From Caballeronia sordidicola (GTDB lineage: Bacteria > Pseudomonadota > Gammaproteobacteria > Burkholderiales > Burkholderiaceae), in the NCBI RefSeq assembly GCF_000729995.1, contig NZ_JNFG01000007.1, positions 124,001-188,000 of the forward strand: a stretch of DNA of 64,000 bases. The letters run 5' to 3'. The notes below the pieces were generated by a model. The model ran no database searches. It worked only from the letters and a program-made list of their open reading frames with translations, and was not told where the DNA came from. The position numbers and the translations under genes are program-made. Positions within the stretch are counted from its first letter, which is position 1, and each line of letters begins with the position of its first letter. Positions 32,101 to 37,745 of the stretch are shown here, piece by piece.

Positions 32101-34397
32101 CCCAGGATCTGGACGTAGTGCTCAAGCATCTGCTTGACGATAGCTTCGTCGAACAGGTCCGCCACATAGTTGAACGACAACCGCAGCTCATCGTCGCGCT
32201 CGACGGCATTCAGCACCAGGTCGAAGCGTGCTGTCGGCACCTCGTTCGCCACTTCCGACACGCGCAGTCCCGCCACGCTGATGTCCGTATGCTGCCCACG
32301 TGTGTGATTGAACATCACCCGGAACAACGGCGTCTGCCCGATGCTGCGTTCAGGCTGCAACGCCTCGACAAGCTGGGCGAACGGCAATGCATCGTGACGA
32401 TGCGCTTCGAGCACGCGCTCATGAAGCTGGCCGAGCAAACTCTTAAACGACGCAACGCCGGCGAGGTCTGCCCGGATCACCAGCGTGTTGACGAAGAAGC
32501 CGATTACCCGTTCCGTTTCCAGCCGGTTGCGCCCTGTAACCGGTACGCCGATGCGCAGGTCCTTCTGACCGCTGTAACGTGCGAGCAAGACCGCATAGGT
32601 CGACATCAGTAGAGTGAACAGGGTCGTGTGATGATTAGCCGCCGCTCGTTTGAGCGACTGGGCGTGCGCTGCGTCCAGCGTGACACTGACGCGCGCACCG
32701 CGAGCGTTGCGCGTGGTTTGCGCGCTCGCACGGCTCTTCACGACCGGCAGTTCGAGCACGGGCTGCGTCCCGCCCAGTTGCTTTACCCAATAAGCAAGGT
32801 GCGGGTCGTTCTCTTTGTCGCCCGACCATTCCTTCTGCCACGCGGCGTAGTCGCCGTACTGCACAGGCAACGGCTCGGCTGTCGGCGCCCCTGCTTTGCA
32901 TAGCTGTTCGTAGGCCGCGACGAACTCATCGAGCAACAGCTTGACCGACGCGTGGTCGGAGATAATGTGATGCATCGACACATGCAGCACGTGCGACCCG
33001 CTCGCTTCGTGCAGCAGCGCGACGCGCAAGAGAGGCCCACGCGTGAGGTCGAACGGTTGCAGCGACAGCGCTTGCAAGCGTCCTTCGAGCGGACTCGCAC
33101 CCGCCGAATCGATATCGGTCCAGCCGTAGCCAGATTCGCCCACGACCTGCCACGCCTGCCCATCGGATTCCACAAAACGCGTGCGCAGTACTTCATGCCG
33201 TTGTACGACGTGAGCGAGCGCCGCGCGCAGCTTGTCGATCTGCAGCTCACCTTCAAGCCTCAGCGCGCCCGACAAGTTGTAGCTCACATCATGCGGATCG
33301 AGTTGCCACAGGAACCACAACCGCTCCTGCGCGGGCGATAACGGAAAACGCGCTGAACGTCCCCCGAGCGCAACGATGGGCAACTGCTCGCCCGACATAC
33401 CGCGCTCACGCAGACGCATACGAAACGCCGCGCGTTTTTCCGGCGGCAAACTCGCGTATGTTTGAGCGACGGCATGCAGGCCGCTTGCCGCCGGCTTTGT
33501 GTCTTGCGGAGCGGGTGCGGCAACCGCCTCAGGCACGACAGCCGGCGATATGTTCTTGCGAGCCTGCCGCTTCAGGAATGGACAGGCATCCTGCGCGGCG
33601 ACGTTGTGGTCGTCGAGGAAATACTGCTTCCACTCGAGATTGCCGGCATCGCCGTAGAAGCCGAGGTCAGGATGCGCCGGCGTTTCGTCCCAGGTCTCCA
33701 GGCGCTTGCGAACCTGGTTGCGAGCCTCGCGGCCGATAACCTTGTTGGTGATCGTATCGACAAACACGCTGCGTGGCTGGAACAACAGCACCATGCCCGG
33801 GCCGAGATTGCGGCTGTGACGCAGCTTGAACGAGGGACACGCGCAGACCACGAACATCTGCACGCCGGCAAACGAAAACTCCCACTCTTCATGCGACGGC
33901 TCGGGTTGCTGGTCCGCAGCCGGATCGGGGTCGACATTATGAAGATGCTGGAGCGTCTTCCAGAATAGTTCGTGATACTCATCGTGTGAAAGTGGATCGG
34001 CGTCGGGCTCGAAGAACACTGCGATATTGTTCTTTCGATACTGCGGCAGCGAAGCGAGTTCCGCGAATGTCTGCATGGTCGCGGACAGATCGCGGATGTC
34101 CTTCCCCTTGCCGCTGACGAACGAGTAGAACATCTCACCGCGCCGTTCCGCCGTCGTACCGAAGAAGCACGGATAGGCCGGATGCATCACCTGCTCGCGC
34201 AAGGTCTCGTAGGAGGCCTCCAACCACCCGGGCAGATCAACTTCAGCGCCGATCAAGCGGCCCGCGATGATGCGGCTCTTCCAGTCGCTCGCATCAAACT
34301 CGGGCGTTCTGCCGGATGTGCCCATCAAGCCCTGACCATCAATTGATTTCGCCGGCTTGGCGGGATTTTGCTGCGTCGTTTCTTCGTTTGTCAGCAT
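23148..34397 (-). CDS. Terminating NRPS with N-terminal YqcI/YcgG domain: YqcI-C-A-T-C-A(Gly)-T-C-A-T-TE
   Basis: About 3750 residues. Residues 40-285 form a YqcI/YcgG domain (YPCFFGTTAERRGEMFYSFV, SRNLGPGMVLLFQPRSVF, DACPFL), the family of heme-dependent arginine N-hydroxylases DcsA and GntA. Then come three C-A-T modules and a thioesterase (GWSVGG, GLIDAH, HTHIVRHG, last 258 residues). A pockets read D-V-H-A-T-G-L-I-A (first), D-I-L-Q-L-G-M-I-W (second, Gly) and D-V-H-A-T-G-L-V-A (third). The first and third match no common residue and probably take graminine. The C motifs are unusual: HHIISDHAS, PHVVSDAWS and HHIISDAWS. ATG at 34397 has AGGA six bases ahead; an ATG two codons earlier (34403) sits too close to it. 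It most likely ends the peptide as X-Gly-X and releases or cyclises it. Confidence 0.9.
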   Translation of the reverse strand: MLTNEETTQQNPAKPAKSIDGQGLMGTSGRTPEFDASDWKSRIIAGRLIGAEVDLPGWLEASYETLREQVMHPAYPCFFGTTAERRGEMFYSFVSGKGKDIRDLSATMQTFAELASLPQYRKNNIAVFFEPDADPLSHDEYHELFWKTLQHLHNVDPDPAADQQPEPSHEEWEFSFAGVQMFVVCACPSFKLRHSRNLGPGMVLLFQPRSVFVDTITNKVIGREARNQVRKRLETWDETPAHPDLGFYGDAGNLEWKQYFLDDHNVAAQDACPFLKRQARKNISPAVVPEAVAAPAPQDTKPAASGLHAVAQTYASLPPEKRAAFRMRLRERGMSGEQLPIVALGGRSARFPLSPAQERLWFLWQLDPHDVSYNLSGALRLEGELQIDKLRAALAHVVQRHEVLRTRFVESDGQAWQVVGESGYGWTDIDSAGASPLEGRLQALSLQPFDLTRGPLLRVALLHEASGSHVLHVSMHHIISDHASVKLLLDEFVAAYEQLCKAGAPTAEPLPVQYGDYAAWQKEWSGDKENDPHLAYWVKQLGGTQPVLELPVVKSRASAQTTRNARGARVSVTLDAAHAQSLKRAAANHHTTLFTLLMSTYAVLLARYSGQKDLRIGVPVTGRNRLETERVIGFFVNTLVIRADLAGVASFKSLLGQLHERVLEAHRHDALPFAQLVEALQPERSIGQTPLFRVMFNHTRGQHTDISVAGLRVSEVANEVPTARFDLVLNAVERDDELRLSFNYVADLFDEAIVKQMLEHYVQILGQVSAVEDQPLAQIALSRDGTDGATDRPVASAAFEPVGPRFSRQAAKHPLAPALHCEGDRLSYSELERWTNRIARRLNRIGVRPDECIGLCVERSTALAAGVLGVLKSGAAFVPLDPAYPLERLAAMLDDAGIVRVLVDQTGRERLGELLRGREPIHVADDRPLQGDTEADNAFAAPLHPEQLAYVIYTSGSTGRPKGVAINHGTLSQHLDDFISTYRIGAVDKVLQSSTINFDVALHELLPALLSGGQVEMRGPQLWDPETTSRYLIEEKVTFARIPTAYWQQWLREPPPAASLAALRQITVGGEGLPGDALRQWRNGPLGSIRLDNLYGPTETTIACMYRETRAQDEEQAIVSIGGPYPSRSVQVCDADGNEAPAGALGELCIGGHTLARGYLGRAGLTAERFIPDPEGPSGSRLYRTGDLCRRRVDGSIDFLGRMDSQVKLRGYRIELGEIEAVLREAPGVQAAAAALRGEGDAKRLVGYVVGDADDATVRRILQSRLPGYMVPSALVWMEHLPLMQNGKVDRAALPEPGVEVARKRMAPRTELEAALLAIWQSVLGRDGLSMTDNFFEIGGHSLLLMRVASRIRQELGRDVSLQTLFLHPVLESLVAELALSEARAGDVISPRKQEARIPLTHEQERLWFLWKLEPDSAAYTITGVVNLRGALNRQAVRSALDRLLERHESLRTRFVEEDGQPWQVVDNAAHDGSSGLYGWREESVFGQHELDARLLELGREPFDLEHGPMLRVTLLDRAQDETVLHFAMPHVVSDAWSQVILLREFSQLYRAASCNEAADLAPLPIQYGDYALWQRDPRNEAALDAHYAYWQCELGGEQPLLALPVDRVCHGVRSSAGAVISRSLGAELTDALEQRSREHGATRFMTLLAAYGTLLQGYSGQDDVRVGVPVAGRDRLETERLIGFFVNTLVIRMATRRTEPFSALLAEVRDRTVSAQAHAGVPFAKLVELLQPQRSISHTPLFQAMFNYSAEPRSQVELLGIEVSTLTGGTGSAQFDLSLDVSVNGDGLRIALNYATDLFDPATATRLLDSYVAALETIAYQPDTRAVPLLGDREQQQLLAWGRNDQTFADADPVHHLFERQAMKTPDATALVFGNQTLTYRELDERANRLAHKLVRLGVRPEVKVGIGVERSVEMMVGLLAVLKAGGAYVPLDPQYPADRLTYMVAHSGVRLLLTQRAVTQRFGANDQTLPTLELDTLNLDDEPSYKPHVDVRLHNLAYVIYTSGSTGQPKGVMVHHHALSHFIHSMQAKPGLAADDVLVAVTSLSFDIAALELYLPLVVGARIVLATRETARDGTALARLVHDAKATVLQSTPAGWRLLRAGGWPQAPLVRFKGLCGGEALQPDLARDLNEQGVELWNMYGPTETTIWSTAGRVVDATPVLGSPIAGTQLYVLDSSMALVPPNVPGELYLGGVGLARGYIGQGGLTSERFVADPFNGDGARLYRTGDLVKWRGNGRLEYLGRIDHQVKIRGFRIELGEVEAQLLAQPEVSEAVVVAHEGRLVAYVSCLAGQTVDAAALAGQLREKLSMVLPEYMVPGLVMVLERLPLNTNGKVDRHALPLPVQTEKIWEAPRGDMEAVLAGVWQDVLRVERIGRHDNFFEMGGQSLLALRAVAALREALRVELPVQKLFAYPVLADLARAIESDALSTVHVEISARPAGMLNIPLSPAQERLWFFSCLSPQSPAYNLAGAVKLEGALDRDILRKAVSTLVARHESLRTRFIEVDGVAMQQVDVVEPGWSVVDLEDVPQESRAKRVADTVHAISRAPFSLEEGPLFRVTLIRLGDCEHVLHFVTHHIISDAWSNRIILDEFSRLYTAIRQGRTHQLAPLPVQYADYALWQNDAQQQARADTELAFWRERLGGELTVLELPFDRSPPASRNQAGARVDARLETPVIDAVRAVSRRHQATPFMVLLAAFDVLLARYSGQADIRVGVPVAGRDRLETQSLVGFFVNTLVIRTEMAGLDTVDTLLRHVRDRVLEAQAHQEVPFARVVDALNPGRSLTQTPLFSVMFNYDHGTEGEGLSLPGLRTSPIETSTGTARFDLVLSVRERHDGMTISLNYARDVFDAQTVERMLGHYVSLLEQIVTKDHAYLAELVLDAEVQRSALSNYAFVPAGERIAARARRRPQAPAVHCEGTRLSYGELDGWSNRIARALHVRGMGSETRVGLCLTRSVGLVAAVVGVLRSGAAFVPLDPAYPAERLRTMMDDAHLSCVLADADTLATGGTLFEGREVIDINTLDTSPGDPLDVSIHPEQLAYVIYTSGSTGRPKGVAISHVALSRHLDDFIGTYGIDAADIQLQSSTINFDVALHEMLPALMQGGQVEMRGGKLWDIQTTSRHLKEGRVTFARIPTAYWQQWLRTPPPLEDLASLRQITVGGEGLPGDALAQWRNGPLARIRLDNLYGPTETTVACMYRETRAADTAQAIVSIGVPYGSRSIYVMGRHGNEAPVGALGELCIGGLTLARGYLDRPGLTAERFAPDPRMPGARLYRSGDLCRRRVDGSIDFLGRLDSQVKLRGFRIELGEIEAVLREAPGVQGSVATLHGEGDAKRIVGYVVGDRDQFDEAGVRGVLESRLPGYMVPSALVWLERLPLMQNGKLDRAALPEPGNHKSAKQTAPRTPLETQLLGIWQEVLERDDLGVTDNFFEAGGHSLLALKVLAKGAQAGLASLTLEALFQHATVRTLAAYLGARDASVEPAANVVSMSERTDAPIVFAIHPASGLVADYRPLAEALDGVANVYGVQAPFYTEDWWPGDLSELAADYAARIRTVQPVGPYRLIGWSVGGVIATEVARVLSRDGGEVPFVGLIDAHVLKAEDNRETSDAAPVTHEQMRTYRATDHELQKVLDDAGKKWPSMQGELSDAGTRALLSKVMLFQRHLGHIVRYTERAPLPVDLKLWWARHRPYRPAREATAMWSAHSTGWVSVVSVIDADHTHIVRHGDLFDDLARALASGASGDRDHDRRPEELS

Positions 34398-34545
34398 CTT
34401 CATTCCTGTCGTTCATCGCCCAATTTCGCACCCGGCTTCGCCCTGACGTTCTTGTGCCGCGCGCAGCGCGACACAATCGGCGGGCGAGCCGATACCGGCC
34501 CTGTCATGGGCGCTTGCCATATCCGTGTCTTTTGTGGGGAGAACC

Positions 34546-34566
34546 GGCGCCTTCGAGAGAGGCGCC
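34546..34566. other. Short GC hairpin in gap between SznF-like and NRPS genes
   Basis: GGCGCC, a 9-base spacer, then GGCGCC lies in the 200-base gap between the cupin protein gene and the long NRPS gene, the largest gap inside this otherwise tightly packed unit. It has no T tract on the minus strand, so it is not a clear terminator. It could dampen or stabilise the message, or be chance in GC-rich DNA. No other feature was seen in the gap. Confidence 0.25.
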
Positions 34567-34612
34567 TGGACAGCGAAGCGCGTTGCACTCCGCTTGATGC
34601 TGATCAGCGCGG

Positions 34613-36049
34613 CTAGTGTGCCGCCGGCGTCTTCGCGTCCAGCTCGGCGACCAGTGCCTGCACCCAGTCATCAGGAATGATCGGCTGGTGGTACGTGCAC
34701 TCACCTGACACCACCGTCGAGCCATGCAGGCGGCCGTCGGGAATCAGGACCATGTCGCCTTCATGCATCTTGAGTTGCATGCCGACGTTGCCCCAGAACA
34801 GCATGTCGCCTTCCTGAATGGTGACCAGCCGATGGTCGTTATGGACATGCGTCGTCGAACACATTTCATGCGGCTCGATGAACGTCTCGCGGTCAATGTC
34901 AGGGCACTCGGCATCAATCCGCTTGCTGATGCGGCGCGCGAACTCGCAGTATTGAGGGATCGCACCAAGCCATTGCAATTGCTCGCCCAGATCCCAACGG
35001 CCGCGCTCAGCCAACCGTTCGCCCGCTGCTGCGCCCGACACGCATTGCTCGAACGCGGCACGCCCAAAGCGGTCTGCCGCGGTTTGCAGCGCGGTTGCGA
35101 AACGGCCGACCAATGCGGCCTTGCGCGCTTCGGCTTCGCCGGGTCCCCGGCCCGCGGGCTGCAGCCAGGCGCATGCACGCTCGAGTGCAAGACCGAAAGC
35201 CAGCCACTCCGCTTCGGCCGCAAACACCGCGCCGGTCAGCGCGAATGCGCGATCCGGACGCCGGGCGAGCGCATACAGAAGATTGGTTTTGGCCATGCTC
35301 GTCGGCAAATAGAACTGCCAGTACGCGTGCTGCTGGCGTGTCACGCCGCAAGTCGCAGCTACGCGCTGCAACAAGGTGTCGTCGGGAAGGTCACCTTCGA
35401 GTGTGGGCCACGCGTGCTGTGGCAATACATCGAAATAACCGTTCGCTGCCGCTCGCGCCACCGCACGTCGCTTCGACGGCGCGAGCGCCCAGCGCTGGAC
35501 CATGATGAAGCGCAGCCCTTCTTCCAGATAGTCGTTGCGCATCAGGCGCGCAAACGTTGTATCCCAGAAGGTGCTTTCGTCGTCGATGATGCGTGCAAGC
35601 CGGGCACTCGCAGCCGCAACGCTTTCCCGTGCCGTTGACGCACTGCCCAAGTAAGAGAACGCATACGCTTCGAGGAACGGGGCCAGTTGTGCACCCAGCG
35701 TCCTGACGTCGTCACGATAAAACTCAGTGAAGCGTTGCCAGTCCGCGGCTTCGCCGCTGTGCGGCATGCGTGCGACGTCCAGCTCGTAGATCGATAGCAG
35801 CGTGCGGTTCGACGCCAGCGACGGAAGCCGGCTGACATTGTCGGCGCGCACCGGCTTCATGAACTTGAGGAATCCGAAATCTTCCGGGCGCAACGGCCGG
35901 CGATGATAGTCGTCATCGAGCAGTAATTCATCGACGGTGGCGCTGCGAAACGGATGCGCGGCCGCGAACTGCCTGATCAGCGCCACGAACTCTTCGCTTC
36001 GTCCGGCAAAGGGTTCGAAGTCGAACAGCGCAGGATAAGAAAACGTCAT
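34613..36049 (-). CDS. SznF-like protein: degenerate heme-oxygenase-like diiron domain plus cupin
   Basis: A 478-residue cytosolic protein with the length and layout of SznF, the streptozotocin N-nitrosating enzyme: N-terminal region, heme-oxygenase-like (HDO) core about 110-370 (HAYWQFYLPTSMAKTN resembles the SznF HRYWQYYL helix), and a C-terminal cupin. The cupin keeps a three-His iron site: H401 and H403 in THVHND and H442 in GRLHGST. In contrast, the HxxxDxxH helix that carries diiron ligands in SznF is replaced by a stretch without His (around residues 308-335). So the cupin may catalyse N-N bond rearrangement, while N-hydroxylation comes from the YqcI/YcgG domain on the NRPS. Its gene overlaps the thioesterase gene by ATGA. 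It corresponds to what I recall as GrbD of gramibactin biosynthesis; the match is inferred. Confidence 0.8.
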   Translation of the reverse strand: MTFSYPALFDFEPFAGRSEEFVALIRQFAAAHPFRSATVDELLLDDDYHRRPLRPEDFGFLKFMKPVRADNVSRLPSLASNRTLLSIYELDVARMPHSGEAADWQRFTEFYRDDVRTLGAQLAPFLEAYAFSYLGSASTARESVAAASARLARIIDDESTFWDTTFARLMRNDYLEEGLRFIMVQRWALAPSKRRAVARAAANGYFDVLPQHAWPTLEGDLPDDTLLQRVAATCGVTRQQHAYWQFYLPTSMAKTNLLYALARRPDRAFALTGAVFAAEAEWLAFGLALERACAWLQPAGRGPGEAEARKAALVGRFATALQTAADRFGRAAFEQCVSGAAAGERLAERGRWDLGEQLQWLGAIPQYCEFARRISKRIDAECPDIDRETFIEPHEMCSTTHVHNDHRLVTIQEGDMLFWGNVGMQLKMHEGDMVLIPDGRLHGSTVVSGECTYHQPIIPDDWVQALVAELDAKTPAAH

Positions 36050-36885
36050 GAATGAAAACTCCTTGGACCGGCCGCGCCGGCGGAATCAGTAGATGCAGTG
36101 CGAGAAACTGCGCTTGAGGCGCGCAAGTGTGCGACGCTCGCCTGACGAAGCGGAATCGCGGAGGCTGCATGCGGTAGCGTTGCCGCCAGCGATGCCACGA
36201 TTGCGTCGATCAACTCGGCCCGCGCTGTATCGATGAAAAAATGGCCACCGTCGAACACGCGTTGAGTGAAACGCCCCGAGGTCTCGTGTGCCCATGCCGT
36301 CAGGTTTTCCGGTTGTTCGGATAACGTATCGTCTCGGCCGACGAGCGTGGTCAATGGGCAAGTGAGTGGTGCACGCAACGCGTTGCTGGTACGAACGTAC
36401 GTCGCGCACAGATGAAAGTCAGCGCGAAGCACGGGCAGCGCGAGATCGAGGAATCCGGAATCGCCAAGCAGTTCTTCGGGCGTTGCGCCGAGACGCCGCA
36501 GTTCATCGATCATTGCTTCGTCGGTGCAATCCAGCCAGGTTGCGTCGAGCGTCCGGCAGGCCGGCGCCGCGCACGCCGCGGCACCGAACCACACTGGCAC
36601 GAGGCCATTTGCGCGGTACAACCAGTGCGCCAGTTCGAGACCGGCCAGCGCGCCCATGCTATAGCCGAAGATCGCGAAAGGTCCGTCGATCGCCCGCAAG
36701 GCTTCGCGTCCCAGTGCGCCCGCCACATCAGGCCAGCAATGCAGCGCAGGCTGCGCGCGTTTCGCACCGTGGCCCGGAAGGTCGAGGGCGCGAACGCGAA
36801 TCCACGATGGCAGCAATGCACCCCATTCCCGATACACCGCCGCACTTGCTCCGGCGAACGGCAGACAGATCAGCGTGACGTTCAT
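36046..36885 (-). CDS. Type II thioesterase (editing)
   Basis: A 279-residue alpha/beta hydrolase of the GrsT/RifR family. The nucleophile lies in GYSMG (S76), an acidic residue follows in VGRDD (about 185), and the catalytic His is in DGGHFF (H215). Such enzymes clear mis-primed carriers in NRPS lines; the integral thioesterase for product release is on the long NRPS. The last 35 or so residues (rich in Ala and Ser) extend past the usual end of the family. It sits between the MbtH gene (12-base gap) and the cupin gene (overlap). Confidence 0.9.
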   Translation of the reverse strand: MNVTLICLPFAGASAAVYREWGALLPSWIRVRALDLPGHGAKRAQPALHCWPDVAGALGREALRAIDGPFAIFGYSMGALAGLELAHWLYRANGLVPVWFGAAACAAPACRTLDATWLDCTDEAMIDELRRLGATPEELLGDSGFLDLALPVLRADFHLCATYVRTSNALRAPLTCPLTTLVGRDDTLSEQPENLTAWAHETSGRFTQRVFDGGHFFIDTARAELIDAIVASLAATLPHAASAIPLRQASVAHLRASSAVSRTASTDSAGAAGPRSFHS

Positions 36886-36897
36886 CCGCGACCTGTC

Positions 36898-37122
36898 TCA
36901 GGCCGCTTTGGCGCCGGCATCGGCCGCCATCGCCTGACGCAGGCTGAGCGGACGCATGTCGGTCCACACCGCGTCGATGTACGCAAGGCAGTCGTCCTTC
37001 TTGCCGGTCTTGCCCACAGCAGTCCATCCTGCGGGCAGCGCCTTGTAGTCCGGCCAAATTGAGTACTGCTCCTCGTGGTTCATCACAACGTTGTAGGTCG
37101 TGTTTTCGTCGCCCCAGCTCAT
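36898..37122 (-). CDS. MbtH-like protein
   Basis: A 74-residue protein with the MbtH signature [19 protein letters not shown] and the later W-T-D-M-R-P-L-S. MbtH-like proteins bind adenylation domains and aid their folding and activity. It is the first gene of the biosynthetic unit, preceded by AAGGAG seven bases before ATG and by a Fur-box-like sequence about 20 bases farther up. A short Ala-rich tail follows the core. Confidence 0.95.
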   Translation of the reverse strand: MSWGDENTTYNVVMNHEEQYSIWPDYKALPAGWTAVGKTGKKDDCLAYIDAVWTDMRPLSLRQAMAADAGAKAA

Positions 37123-37138
37123 GAAATCTCCTTAACGC

Positions 37139-37160
37139 GAATGAGAATTACTATTATTAC
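37139..37160 (-). promoter_or_regulatory. Fur-box-like operator before MbtH gene
   Basis: On the plus strand GAATGAGAATTACTATTATT matches the hexamer pattern of a Fur box. It lies 17-38 bases before the MbtH start, where bound Fur would block the start of the long biosynthetic transcript. The surrounding AT-rich stretch (to about 37180) is the best place for the promoter. Confidence 0.6.
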
Positions 37161-37186
37161 AGTTTAAATCATCTGATGTAAAGATC

Positions 37187-37246
37187 GTTTGTCACCGTGT
37201 TTGTCAGCCGGTTTGTCAGCCGGTTTGTCACCCTGTCTGGCAGCGT
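37187..37246. repeat. 12-base tandem repeat, four good copies and one worn copy
   Basis: Unit GTTTGTCAGCCG. Copies begin at 37187 (ends CACCGT), 37199, 37211 and 37223 (ends CACCCT), with a degenerate fifth copy (GTCTGGCAGCGT) at 37235. The array sits directly upstream of the Fur-box region of the biosynthetic unit and downstream of the phosphopantetheinyl transferase remnant. Confidence 0.8.
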
Positions 37247-37298
37247 TGCGGCAGCAGGCTCAGAGTCCGAGTGCCGGCGCGCCGGGTAACCGTTCAGC

Positions 37299-37550
37299 TC
37301 ATCCAGGCATGCGCCCCGGTGGGGCCCGCGCCTTGGCCTTGGTTCCATCGAATGATTTCAGCCCTTCCCTAATCCCCGCGCCGGCCGCTTTCAACAGCGC
37401 CTCTTTCGCAGTCGAGCAGCGATAAAACTCACGCACGGTCCCGATCCGCCGCGCCTCTTCAGGCGCACAAACCAGGTCGAACAACACGCGCCAAAAGTGA
37501 CGCCACACCTCCGCCGAATCGGCGTCCAGGCTCAGAGTTCCACACGCCAT
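37299..37550 (-). pseudogene. Remnant of a 4'-phosphopantetheinyl transferase (C-terminal part)
   Basis: An 83-residue reading frame with FYRCSTAKEALLKAAGAGIREGL, which matches the W/F-(S/T)-x-K-E-A-x-x-K-A-x-G motif of Sfp/EntD-type transferases. The N-terminal half with the V-G-x-D-I-E metal site is missing: an in-frame TGA stands just before the first ATG, and the frame stops soon after the motif. A second overlapping frame starting at 37608 encodes 49 residues that I do not recognise. It reads as a broken gene. It points the same way as the siderophore genes, whose carriers need such an enzyme. Confidence 0.5.
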
Positions 37551-37674
37551 AACTCAACGTCAGCGGATCGGCACGCAGCTGTCGGAATGGGACCGGTGCG
37601 GGGGTCATCGACGCGGAATCTCAAAAATTGTTAACAGGACCGAAGCATAGGCATCTGCCATGACAAAATCAAGT

Positions 37675-37695
37675 TATTGAGAATCATTTGCAATA
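37675..37695 (+). promoter_or_regulatory. Fur-box-like operator before nitroreductase gene
   Basis: TATTGAGAATCATTTGCAAT on the plus strand resembles the exporter Fur box in its right half (GAATCATTTGCA). It lies about 50 bases before the nitroreductase start and suggests iron control of that gene, which is divergent from the siderophore unit. Confidence 0.6.
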
Positions 37696-37745
37696 CGGAG
37701 AGTTTTTCGCGATCATGGATGCCTTGAGAAAGCCCGGACCCTCCT

